Below are positions 34,874-46,900 of a DNA stretch of 64,000 nt, one piece after another. Each line of letters starts with the position of its first letter. Positions within the stretch are counted from its first letter, which is position 1. The notes under the pieces are model-generated. The model saw nothing but the letters and a program-made list of their open reading frames with translations. It made no database searches and had not been told where the DNA came from. The DNA is from Valencia hispanica. Taxonomy: Eukaryota > Chordata > Actinopteri > Cyprinodontiformes > Valenciidae. The DNA is taken from assembly GCA_963556495.2 (NCBI GenBank), contig OY747705.1:29656501-29720500 (forward strand). Direction: 5' to 3'. The translations under genes and the position numbers were made by a program.

Positions 34874-35554
34874 GTAAGTATAACATTTCTAAGCCTGTAC
34901 ACTGTATGAATAACATAGATACAGAATTAGTATGATATAACTACACACAGTGTAAATGCTTCTCCTTTTTAAATCAGTAAATTACTTTCTGGAGCTGGTG
35001 GAGTTATGCCTTAATGATTAATTCATTGCCTTTTTTGTGGCTTTACCATCATGCATAAATAATGAGATGGATATACTCTCTGCTCCCACAGGAAGATATA
35101 CATGTCCCCCCATTAATTTGTAACTTTGACCCAAACAAATTTTTTTGTTCACCAAAACGTAATCATAATCTCTCAGGCTATTAGCTGGAAAAACTAAAAA
35201 CCTTCATAAGGGACGTTGTCTTTCAGTCAAAAACAACCTGAATTCAAACAATTTTTCCGTCAGTTTCCACATTGTTTTGGTGCTATTGTAGAAGCACAGG
35301 CGACACAAGAGCTCATGTGTATATTGTGTGTGTTTGTGTGTGGGTGAGCGAGCTGCTGTGTTTTGTATGTGACCTCTATGTTGTATCATTTATCTAGCAT
35401 TCTCTTTCACAAGGAAATTTGAGTCATTTCCTCATTTAAATCAAATTAAGCCAAAACGTGACACAAAATGTAAGAATATTTTAGTTTTTTTAATTTTTAA
35501 GATTCAACCATCTGATATGGAAATAACCTTCTTTCTGTCCTCTTTTGTCTGCAG

Positions 35555-35604
35555 AATTTGTGGAAGCATGATGTGGGATGGATAAACAACGACCAAACTC
35601 TGTT
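35555..35604 (+). other. plaat1: Putative plaat1 5'UTR exon 2
   Basis: The acceptor TTTGTCTGCAG ends at 35554 and the donor GTAAGTAAG begins at 35605. An ATG at 35578 is in frame with the main plaat1 start once spliced to 35934 and would add nine residues (MDKQRPNSV). Family alignment favours the downstream start. Confidence 0.45.
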
Positions 35605-35933
35605 GTAAGTAAGCTGAATGTTTGCATAAACCCATGCTTTTCTTTTCTTTTCAAATATATACATATGTATATGGATATGTGATTTACATACAGCTTTAAT
35701 GATCACAAATTGAATGAATTTCTGTTTAGGTAATCCATTTAAGGAATGGATTTAGTCAAAAAGTAACATTTAAATATTTTAACATATGTTCAGTCAAAAG
35801 TTTTACCTTTAGATTAAACATTTTAGAAATGGTATATATTCTAGTCGTTTATTTACTAACAGTTTTTTGTGACACAAAAGACTAAATTATGAAAATAAAT
35901 CTACAATTCTCTTTTTTTCACTCTGTGTATTAG

Positions 35934-38900
35934 ATGGCCTCTAATGACCCTGAGCTTTCTGACCCCTCTGGTGACCCTCAGCCTGGTGACCTCATTGAGA
36001 TCTTCAGACCAGCCTATCAGCACTGGGCTCTCTACCTGGGAGATGGTTACATCATCAACTTAACTCCTGTTGGTCAGTAGACAATGACAAATAAGTAAAA
36101 CTCTGCCCTTCATCCCTAAAATATGAAGCATCTGCTTTTAACCGTAAAGTTCCTGTGTTTAAGTTAGATTTACCAGATGTATATCAGGGTATGGTAAATG
36201 ATTAAAAAGCTGCCATGGCATAGATAGAAGTTGATTTGCAACCTTATCTTTACAGCTTAAAGGTGCCGTGTATTTCTATTCCTGAAACTCTTCCACATTT
36301 TGTGATATTACAACCATAAACCCTCATGTGTTTTATAGGAATTTTATGTGATAGACTAACAAAGAAATGCATCACTGTGAAGTAGAAGAACATGAATACA
36401 TGGTTTTCAAAATCTTTTACAAAACAAGTTGGTACATCGTGATTTCCATAAATTCCTTTTACTCTAAGACCACTAAATAAAATCCAGTTTAACTGACTGC
36501 CTACAGACATGCCCGATTCAGTATATAAAGCAATTTTATCTAAGTATGAACACAGCTGTGCTATGAAGGCATCAGATGTTTGTTAGAGAACAAACAGCAC
36601 CATGAAGACCAATGAACACAGCAGACAAGTAAGGGATAACGTTCTGGAGCTTAAAGAAGAGTTAAATTACAAAAGAATAATCCCAAACTTTGAAATTCCA
36701 ATAGTAGCACTCTTCAATCTATCATCATTCTTTTAAAGAATCATTGAACATTGAATGGAGTAGGGCTTCTGCACACTTATAAAGGCACAGCTGTCAACCT
36801 AAACAGACAGGCATCTCAAGGGGAGTATTAATGAAAGAACCAGCCAAAAGGGCCATGGTAACTCTGGAGGAGCTGCAGCACTCCATAGCCCAGCTGGGAG
36901 AGTCATTTAACAAGTCAGTTATTACTCGGGGGGTGCACAGCTGGGAAGATGAATGGTGCTAAAAAAAAGCTAACCACTGGAGTCTGAAAAAGAATTGAGA
37001 CAGGGGCAGAGGTTCCCCCTCCAGCAGCCAGTGAACCATAAACAGTCCGAGCTATAATGCAATAATTTATATAAACTCTGCTGCAAGATATAAAGATCTA
37101 TGCTCACACTGGCTCTGTATCAAGTCTGATAGAGTTTGAGCTTTTTTGAAAATAAGAAGTTTAGGGGTGTCGCGTGGCGTAGTAGTTAGAGCGGGGCCCC
37201 CCATGTGCAGAGGCTTTGGTCCTCGGCGCGGCTGTCCCCAGTTCGAGTCCCGCCCTGGGCGACCTTTGCCGCATGTCTTCTCCCACCTCTCTCCCCCTTC
37301 AAAACTCTGTCCACTATCAATAAAGGCCACTCAGGCCCAAAAACCTTTAAAAGGAAAATAAGAAGTTTAGTCTCTGGATTGCAGAGAGGGTAGAGACCCA
37401 AGAAATAAACTGCAGTGAAAGGTTATTTTACAAATAATTGATCCATGGAGGTAGAATATAAATGCTCTTAACACTTTAGCAAAACACACTGTTTCTGCTT
37501 TTGGATAAATATAAAATATTACACTACTTTAACCAAGCTAATCTGTCTTTTACCTGTACATGAAAGCAATATCAAATAATCTGTTCAAATCCATCTTTGT
37601 AAATCATAGAAAACAATAATCAATCCTATTGATCCTGTTTTTGCTTTTTTAAGCTATAAGAGCTGCTTTTCATCTGTCTCTAAATCCTTACTGATGTTTT
37701 GATGACTTCAAAGAATGTTTCTCCATTCTTTTATCTGTAATGCTAAAAAGAAGAGTTGTCTCACACAGATGAGAGCCAGGCAGCCGCCATGTCAAGCGTC
37801 AAGTCCGTATTTAGCAGGAAGGCCGTGGTGCGCATGCAGCTCCTGAAGGAGGTGGTGGGAAACGATTCGTACCGCGTCAACAACAAGTATGATGACAACC
37901 ACACACCTTTACCTGTCTGTGAGATCATCCAGCGAGCTGAAGTCCTCATCGACCAGGAGGTGTCCTATGACCTCCTGGGCAGCAACTGCGAGCACTTTGT
38001 GACCCTTCTGCGCTACGGGGAGGGGGTTTCTGAGCAGGTCTCTGACTGTTTGCTTTGCTTTTTTCTAATGTGCCATCACAGCATCATTGACACCTTCAAC
38101 TCATTAGACAATGGCTGATGAATCTTTATTTTGCTTTTGTGTTGTCAAATTGCAGTATGGTGCAAACGTTTCCTTAAAGCTTTCTAAATAGATCTTCAAG
38201 CGCTCAGAATCTTTTAAAATTTTCCTCTGGACTTTTGTTGCTTTACGTTCATTTTTTCTCCAGCCTTTATACCTTCCCATGACACCATATTTTGCAGCAT
38301 GGGCTTCAAAAATCAGGAAGATAGACAGATAAGAGGAGAACAAAGAACTTTTAAGACATCTTTAGAAAGCCCTGAGAACTTCTGATCAAGGCTTCTTTTT
38401 TTTATAAGTTTAGCTTTTGGGGAGAAAAAAAATAAAGAAAAAAAAGCATCACTCAAGACTTTAGCAAAGTTCTCCATTTAGGGTTTAGTCGTTTTAAATT
38501 AGATTCAATTTTATATTTCAATTCAGTTCAATTTTTTTTATAAAGCACATTTACTACAACATGGTTGCCTAACGTGTTGTGCAAGTTAATTAAGACAATA
38601 AAAACAATAAAAATAAAGAATAAAAGACTAAAATAAAACACCAGAAATTTGACTAATTTTTATATATACCTACAATTTACAGTATATATAAAAAGATATA
38701 CTAAGTAAATAATCTACAAGCCAGAAACACTGACCCACATAGTTTTATATCATATGTAATTATATGTGTTTTTAAACTAATACTTAATAAAATGTTGACT
38801 CGCAAATGTTGGTAATGCAGTGCTGTTGATATAAAATAAAGTGTGAGTTTGGTCATCCTGAGTCCACTTTCTGAGCTCTTCCTTGTCCCTGCAGGCTTCA

Positions 38901-38996
38901 CGGGCCATTGGGGCCATCAGTCTGGTGACGGCAGCAGCCAGCGCCTTCTCTGTCCTGGGACTCATCAACACACGGTCCAGAAACAGACCTTTCTGA
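35934..38996 (+). CDS. plaat1: Phospholipase A and acyltransferase 1 (HRASLS/A-C1), complete
   Basis: NlpC/P60-related thiol enzyme with phospholipase A1/2 and acyltransferase activity on membrane phospholipids. Coding exons 35934-36072, 37769-38037 and 38895-38996 total 510 nt, or 169 residues; human PLAAT1 has 168. The core begins [20 protein letters not shown], with catalytic His30. Position 42 is Asn, as in PLAAT1, where other family members have His; this favours PLAAT1 over PLAAT2-5. The nucleophile is Cys120 in [15 protein letters not shown] hydrophobic C-terminal segment ([18 protein letters not shown]) is the membrane anchor. The chosen ATG directly follows an acceptor (TATTAG) and matches the family N-terminus; an in-frame upstream ATG at 35578 is possible. 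A polyadenylation signal AATAAA lies near 39047. The gene is divergent from mfn1 and upstream of ftsj3. Confidence 0.94.
36258..37060 (+). mobile_element. Tc1/mariner-like element, 3'-deleted
   Basis: It starts with CTTCCACATTTTGTGATATT and TTTTATGTGATAGACTAACA, the usual sub-terminal blocks of this fish Tc1-like family. It then has the CAGATGTTTGTTAGAGAACA block. A degenerate transposase N-terminus follows near 36840: [20 protein letters not shown], then [12 protein letters not shown]. The DDE domain is missing. It lies in the first plaat1 coding intron and is related to the copy at 16141-16745. Confidence 0.7.
37165..37353 (+). mobile_element. tRNA-derived SINE with target-site duplication
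   Basis: The RNA polymerase III A box is TGGCGTAGTAGTTAGAG and the B box is AGTTCGAGTCCC. The body contains TTTGCCGCATGTCTTCTCCC and the tail AATAAAGGCCACTCAGGCCC. A perfect 17-bp duplication, GAAAATAAGAAGTTTAG, flanks it at 37148-37164 and 37354-37370, showing LINE-mediated insertion. It sits in the first plaat1 coding intron. The open frames across it are not genes. Confidence 0.92.
38515..38640 (-). repeat. LINE/SINE 3'-end fragment
   Basis: The plus strand reads TCAATTCAGTTCAATTTTTT, then ATAAAGCACATTTACTACAA, GTTGTGCAAG and a run of AATAAAAACAATAAAA. This matches the pattern 'TTTATATAGCGC...AAAGTGCTGTACAA' found at L2-type 3' ends, here degenerate. It lies in the last plaat1 intron. Confidence 0.45.
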
Positions 38997-39529
38997 ACGC
39001 TGTGATCTGCACTTCAGGCTGTTGTTCCTCAATGTTCATGCAGGTGTAATAAAAGAATGTAGAAACAAAAATTAACTGATGCAAATTATTGTGTAACTCA
39101 TATACGAATTAGATTTATGGAGAATTTTGACTTTAAATTGATTATCAGCTATTTTAATCAACATACATTCCACAAAATAAAATAAAAAATAATAGCCACT
39201 TATGCTAACTTGCTTAAAGAGTCTAATTTTTATCTCAGCCAAATTCAGTTTAACCATTAATATGGTTATATGGAATAATATCTCTGCCAGAGAAACGACA
39301 TCAAAACAAAGAAAAGCTGAAAAATTCTATGTAGCCTACTGGATAAGGGAAAAATAAGCCTCATTGTAGGGCAGGAAAGAGGAAAATATCCTATGTTCAA
39401 GTGGTTGCTTCTGCAACTAGAAAGAAAGTTTCACCAAAATATTTGATTATTTTACTTCTCTCTGTTACGCTGTTATTAGGCAAATGATACTGCACTGCAA
39501 CAATAAAATTATTCCGGAATTGCGCCACT

Positions 39530-40215
39530 CAAGGTGGCAGCATGGTGGAGTAGCTCTGTTACTTTCGTTCTGTTTTTTTTTTTCTTTCAAAAACGTTTAT
39601 TCCTCCATTTCTGGTAGAAACATTATTTTTGTGGACAACTGTTCTCTCTGGTTTTGAATGCTGTGCAGCTGGAATGATTTTTACTGATACTTTTTTGATT
39701 TTTTGGACATTTGGTATGATGCCATGATGTCATGACATGGCACCTTGGGAGCAGCTGATTAACATCACAAAAGCTTAAATAATACCTCAACTGCAGCCAC
39801 AAAACCCTGATGAGTTGAAAATGAGATGCCAAGGATCCAGAGCAGGGGCGAAGAGGAGAGGGAAAAGGAGGAATTTCCAACCATTTCCATCAATCATAAC
39901 GGGCGATGTGAGACTGTTGGCAAACAGTTTGGATGCTGAGGACTCTCTGGAGATTAGTGTGAAAAAATTCTCTGACATAATGATTCTCCATTAAATGAAC
40001 ATTATGGACAACCCTGAGCATCCTCTACATCAGACTGTCATGCAACCACAGAGAGTCTTCAGTCAGAGGGTTCTTCAGATCTGCAGATTGCTACAGGAGA
40101 TCATTCCTACCCACAGCCATCAGCATCAATAACAAATCTTTGAAGAAATTTGGATAATGAGTTACAACATTTAATTTCCTTTAGGGGGTTAATAAAGTAA
40201 TTTTGAATTGAATTG
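39530..40215 (+). mobile_element. Internally deleted LINE (start of endonuclease region joined to 3' tail)
   Basis: Around 39876-39960 one frame reads PFPSIITGDVRLLANSLDAE, like the start of the endonuclease-bearing ORF of CR1/Rex-type LINEs (PSIILTNVRSLxNKMDEL). About 100-200 bp later the sequence is already a LINE 3' end, with TTCCTTTAGGGGGTTAATAA and a (GAATT)n tail at 40190-40213. The polymerase is absent. The LINE class is tentative. Confidence 0.55.
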
Positions 40216-40933
40216 AATTTAAAGCAGTAGTACTGCCTGACTGCTACCTTTCCACCTCAAGCTGTTAAAATGCTCTATTATTGTTAAAGTATAAAACCAC
40301 AGTGAATTTATTTAATCATCGCGGCCTTTTTTAATCAAAACATCACACAAACTCATCTATTTTTTGAAATTGTAGTAAATTATTAGAATGCCCAAATCAA
40401 TAATTTCCAGTGATCTTATTTACAATATTTTGTACAGTTGTAGAATTAAACTTGATGGCTTAAATTCTGGTGTAAGGTATAACCAGTCTATGGGTATAAC
40501 TGTATAATTGTGATCACGCTTTTAAATCTGTGGGGGAGGAATGGGAATGTGGTTTATGTGGGGTCATTTTAATCTGTAAAGCACGTTGAGTTGCAATGTG
40601 TATATGAAAAGCGATTTATAAATAAAGTTTGATTGACTGATTGAGCTGTTTTGTCATAAGTATCTCTCAAAGTAGAGGAGAGACTGCAAAGCGACAGAAA
40701 TGTTACCACGATGTGCCTGATTTTTAGACTTTGAGTTGCATTCTGCACAGCTGACAGCAGGTGGAGCCACCTCCTCTGAACGGCAGGAAAACACCAGAAG
40801 CGGAAAAAAAGGAAGAAGTGAGAGCGTGACGCCAAACATCTGCGCAGGGACTCTCACACGTGTGGTTTTCATGAGTTTACATCTGTTGTGACTTTTCAGC
40901 ATCGGAGTCCAGTTTTAACCCACCGGGGTCAAG

Positions 40934-43900
40934 ATGGGGAAGAAGTTAAAAGTCGGAAAGACGAGGAAAGATAAATTTTACCATCTGGCGAAGGAAACAG
41001 GTATAGTAACGTTATTATAAAACACCAGAGGCAGAGACTCCCTGGTTGGTGTTAGCATTAGCTAACAGTGAAGCTGTTGATTTTTAGAGCATTTTATAGT
41101 TACATTATGTTCATTTTGTTGTTGTCGTCTTCAGGTTATCGATCTCGGTCTTCATTCAAACTCATCCAGCTTAACCGTAAATTCCAGTTTCTGCAGAAAG
41201 CGAGAGCTCTGGTGGATCTGTGCGCCGCTCCTGGAGGATGGTGAGACGCCTGACAACTTTCAATAAAGGAAAGAGCATTGCCAGCATTTAGGCTAACCAG
41301 TCAGAACTATCTTTGTATCGATATGGCATCGCAAAGAGTTGCTGTGTTTTAAGAAAACAAATCATCTTTGAAATTCAAAATGTAGGTATATAAGTAAAGG
41401 TTCTCAGAAGGTGTATGTATAAAACAAATGGTTTCATAGAGCATTTCAAGGCCTTTCAAATGATATCAATCAAGATCATGTATGAATGTAGTTTAGAAAT
41501 GAAGACATTTTTATTTACATTCAGAAAGTCTGGGGAAATGTATGTTCCTCAGTTTACATTTAGTGTCGAAAAGTCTGGAGTTTTTTTTGTCACTTTCCAG
41601 GTGTGGATCAAATTAAAAATAGGTTTGGGAATGTGATTTTTTTCCCTTAAGGACACAAATCTAATAATTAATAAATGCATGTCCTTTATTTGATTTATAC
41701 TTAAATGACACATTTTATCTTTGATTTCCCACATGCCATATTGTTTTTAACATTTAATCCATTAGCATTTTAGTTATGCTACTTTTTTTGGACACTGGGC
41801 AATTTTAAGTTCTGGTTTAAATGCCTAACAAAGCATTACCACAGCTATTTTGTAGATTTTTTTTTAAAACAAATGTGATAAAGCTTCCAATGTTCACAAA
41901 CTGCTTTAAAACAATATGAATTTAGTTTAGGATAGAATTGAGTGTCCTTTAGTTTTTAGGTCATAACCTTCCAAGCTGCTGAATTTGTGGTTGGCACGTT
42001 AAACTGCAGGAATGGTATAAAGTAAAATTAAAAATTGTATAAAGTAAAATGTCTGGCAATGATAATGATGATGCTTCTGCAAACTTAGGTTTTGATCAAC
42101 ATGAAAAAGTATTGTCCCAAAATATTTAACTGTCTGACACCTTCTATTTGTCCAGGTGGTCTAATATTTGTCATTTGTGTAATATACATTTTTTTTGTGA
42201 GATGTGTCCAGTTTAGCATGTTGCATTCATAGGCACAGTCAATATCTTGTTACATTTATGTGTTAATACATTTTGTAGAAAATATCCAGTGCAGGCACTT
42301 TTTAAATCATGCCATTAAATTGCATTTTGTAAAATAAAGAAAGCTGAATAATCCGACTGATTATGATTGAAAATTTTATTTCCAGGTTGCAGGTCTCCTC
42401 TAAGTTTATGCCTGTTTCAAGCCTCATCATTGGTGAGTATGGTGTTAAAACATATACTTGGGTTAACTTGTGTGTATTGAGGCCTTTAAGGCAGTTGAAT
42501 GACACGAAAGTGGTCTGTGTTCTTGTCAGGTGTGGACTTGGTCCCTATTAAGCCCATCCCTAATGTGGTGACGCTGCAAGAAGACATCACAACTGAGAAA
42601 TGCAGACAGGTGAGGATGCTCCTAAATTATATTTCCTCCTGAACAAGGAGGCGGCTGCTGTTCACTTTGAAACTGTCTTACAGTGTCAGACGGTTGGAAT
42701 TTGTATGTTTGAGATGTCCTCTGTTTCACATTCAGGCTCTTCGCAAGGAGCTTCAAACTTGGAAAGCAGATGTTGTGTTGAACGACGGAGCTCCAAATGT
42801 GGGAACCAACTGGCAACACGATGCTTTTTCCCAGGGTAAGTTAATCCACAACTTTAATTAAACTGGTCATTTGATACACATTTGTTAGGACTTGAGATGT
42901 TTTTGTTTCTGTCAGCCAGTTATATGATTGTGCTTTTGAACAAAATTTTAAAATCTCTCGTTTTTCTCCCCAGCTCATCTGACCCTCATGGCTTTGAAGT
43001 TGGCCTGCGATTTTCTGACCAAAGGTGGCACTTTCATCACAAAGGTTTTCCGCTCCAGAGACTATCAGCCTCTACTTTGGATCTTTCAGCAGTTCTTCAA
43101 GAAGGTGCAGGCCACTAAGCCTCAAGCATCCAGAAACGAATCGGCAGAGATTTTTGTCGTCTGCCAAGGTAAGTGGCAGCTACAGACGTGGCTTAAAGGA
43201 GTGTTCTAATTTGAAAGTTAGGACATACTCTTACTTTTGGCAATCATTCGGATTTACTGTAAATGGTGCTAGTTGTCTAAGATGCTAAAAGCAGTTTATA
43301 AAAACCCTATATTGTTCTCAATGAACCCACCTCAAAAGAACCACTGCAGCAGGACATGCCCTGCTCATCATAGACTACCATATATCTTGGGATGCTTCAA
43401 AAAGTTCAGTACCATATGTAAAAAGAAAATTAAGCAGAGCTTAACTCTGCAGTATAAAAATGACTCAAAACATTTGCATAAATCCACCAAGGACTGACTG
43501 AGAATAAAGACAAGTCCTGGAAAGGAATCAGAACTCAGATCTTTATCCATGAAAAAACATTTTTGTTTATATTAACAAGTGAAATATTTGGCGCTTACCT
43601 GTGTTAAATCAGTTTCTGAGATTAAAAAAGAGATTAGACATTGATATGCGAACGTTACTTTTGAAGGAACTGAAAATTTGAACAAGAGTGTCCTAATTTT
43701 TTTCCCGTGACTGTACGTGCATAAATATTTCTGTATGCCGAAAACAAGCTTTTGTTGTGTTGAATAGGCTACTTGGCCCCAGACAAAATCGACAGCAAGT
43801 TTTTTGACCCCAAGCATGCCTTCAAAGAGGTGGAGGTGCAGGCCAAAACTGTGAAGGAGCTGATTCCTGTCAAGAAGCCAAAGGCAAGCATAGTTTACTT

Positions 43901-46900
43901 CTTAATTCAATTTGATCTGTTTATATGTCATAAATTATTTATCACAATGTTGATTTAGATGATGTGTTGTATTAAAAATTTACTAAGAGGCAAACATCCA
44001 AGATATTTTATCTGGTTATATTTCATAAGCAGCTGTGTGTCTTCTAGGCGGAGGGATACACAGATGGTGATTTGACGCTGTACCACAGTTTTACAGTGAC
44101 TGGCTTTCTAAAGGCCGAAAACCCTGTCGACTTTCTGGGAAAAGCCAGCGAGGTAAGATTGATGCTATTAACTTCAGTGTTTCTACATAAGAATAAACAG
44201 ACCTGTAAATCTTCTGTAGTAGAATAATTTTAAGCAAAGGTGGCTGACTTTTAGTCAAATTATTGAGCATGTTCCTTTTACAGCAGCAGGATATCAACGT
44301 AGATTTGAAAAGTTTAAAAACATTATAAAATTTGCTTTCATTATTTTCATTTCCGGTTACGTGTGGAAACATTTAGTAGCTTCCAGATGTTCCCTTTATA
44401 TTTTCCAAAACAATAGAAATCTATATTTTCACACAAGTTCATGTTTATATACTATGAATTTTTGTTATAGATTTACAACATAGTGTGAATTCAAGATTTT
44501 AGCACTACTGAAATTGTACAGATAAATGCATTCAAAAAATTTGAGGTCAGGGTTTTAAACTGAGTTGGTGGTTCCTAAACAATTTCTGGTTGTATTAAAG
44601 CTGCTTTTACAAATTTTCAAACCTATTGAATCAAAACTCAGCCTGTGCTTAAGTATAAATCTGGTGTAAGATAATCCCATCCAGATTTAACAAACCTGAA
44701 ATATTTCAGTTCCTAAACTTTTCAGGAAAAACTAGAGCGTCCTATTAATGTCTACAATAGCACAACATTTTTTTTATTCTAACTCTTCCCCTATTTTAGA
44801 TCACATTTGACAATCCACAGTTAGAATCTCACTCGGCCACCAGCAGTGAAATAAAGGAGTGCTGTCGGGATATCAAAGTCCTGGGACGCAAAGAACTCCG
44901 GTGAGTGATTAAAAAAAGTTATTTTTTATTTTATAAAGCCATATCAGTGCATTTATTCTAGGGGTGTGCCGATTCCCTATTTAATTAAGTGCGATGTGAA
45001 ACATGCCAAATCGATAGCGATTTATAAGTGTCCAAAATCGATTATGTTTCATAATAGTTAAATGACAGGAACTTTAAAATCAGGCTAGCCACCCGGACAT
45101 TTTAGGGGACGAACTGGTGGAAACATGATGGTGGCAGCTAGCATTTCTAAATGCCTTCAGACTTGCTGGGTAAATTTCATGCTGCATTGCTGAAATGCTA
45201 GCTGCCGCCATCATGTTTCTGCCCGTCCGTCCCCTAAAATGTCTGTGTGGCTCGCCAGACTTTTATGATCCTGTCATTAGATTATTAAACATAATTTTTC
45301 AGTTTCGCTGCAATACAGACCTCTACAGGAAATCCTTCCTGCCCACAGCTATCATCATCTACAACAACTCCTTAAAGAATTAATTATATGAGCTATACCA
45401 AGACTTAATTTCCCTCTGTGATCAATAAAGTATTTTTGAATTGAATTGAATTAAGGAATCAGCTTAGACGTCCACATATCGTGACTCTCTGCAGTGAGTA
45501 GCGTCACTTATCAGCGGTAAAAGGCGCTCACAGCAGCAGAAATAACAATAGATTGACATGGAAGAACGGGCGATTGTTGCTGCGTTTCTGTTTGCTATGT
45601 TGTTATAAACTGCTTCGCCAGCAACTCTTCTTATTTTACAATGTCTGTTGTTTGGTGACGTTTGCTCATTTCCCCTTTGAATTACAACCATTCAGTGTGA
45701 CTTAACCATAGCTTCGGCCCAGCGACTCGATCGGGTCATTCCGAGTACATACCCCCATACTATTACTTTGTTGGTTCCTGAAATGGCGCCTAAAACGGTC
45801 CTGTCGGCCTGGCCCGATGAAGTGGAGACACGCGCATACTGTGAAGTTCTGGTAAAATTACCCTCAGGGTTCCAATAGTAGAAACGCGTCCATACTATGC
45901 AATTGTTGTAGATTAAATTTAGAAAAAGGCTTTGTTCATTTAAGAGGGGTTTTTATGAAGGGTTTGAGGTGTCAGTATTTTTCCTGCTGTAGCTGGACTG
46001 TTAGTTTAGACCCTTGGGTTGGATCCCTGAACAGGGTTCCCACCCAGTCTTGAAATTATAAATGACATAAATCCACTTCTATAGTTTTCAAGTATGAAAA
46101 ATTGGGGATAACGTTCATCTCCAAACTTTGTTTACTTTTATCTCAATATAAATATCTGGATAAATGAGAAATAAAGCTTTTTTTATATGTACATATATTC
46201 AGATTAATTCTGATTCTATTTTTTGTTTGGTTTAAAAAAATAATAAAACAAAAGTTTTAAAGGGCTATTTTAGTACTTTATTGCCTTGAGATCCTCTTTT
46301 CGTGTAGGTTTTAAACTGGACATAAATTTCGTGAATTGCTTAGATGGGAAAAAAAAGTAATTAAAATATTTTTTCTTTGTTTTTTGTATATTGAAATAAA
46401 ATAAACTGATTTTTAAGGATTTATTTTTCACCTAGAATAATTCAGCCCAGGACTTTAAGTATTACAGATCTTACCTGAGCTAAGTCTTTCCAGATGCCAA
46501 AAAACATGAAATAGCTCTTTACCAATGAGAAGCCAGCTCCCCCCCCCCCCCCCCATTCCAAGCGCGTTTTAACTCCTACGGTGGCCGTTTCATGCCACGG
46601 TTACCAGGGCTTCCAGTACTACGACTTCGTCCAGTGTTCCTTCCATTGATGAGGTTACTTTAGAAAACTACATAGCATTTAGTTATATAGTCAGAGGTCT
46701 GCCGCGTCGCGAGTAGACAATCTCCCTCTGGCAATCGTCACGCTGCAACTGAGTGTAGCCAAAGCGCGAAAGGCGGAGCTAGAATGTCCCTCGTTGGCGA
46801 ATGTATTTCAAAGATGGAGCCTCAACATGGATTCACCCATTCGAGCGACTCGCTCGTATGTATTCTGAATAGCAGATTCTACATTTACAAGAATACTTTC

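Noticed and set aside
37165..37260. Possible tRNA gene
   Set aside because: A and B boxes are present, but the sequence continues as a SINE body with target duplications and does not give a clean cloverleaf by eye.
37067..37401. Four overlapping small proteins around 37.1-37.4 kb
   Set aside because: All lie across the tRNA-derived SINE with its target duplications; none has a conserved domain.
45540..45610. Short frame [15 protein letters not shown], possible Harbinger transposase start
   Set aside because: It stops after 16 codons and no further transposase motifs follow.
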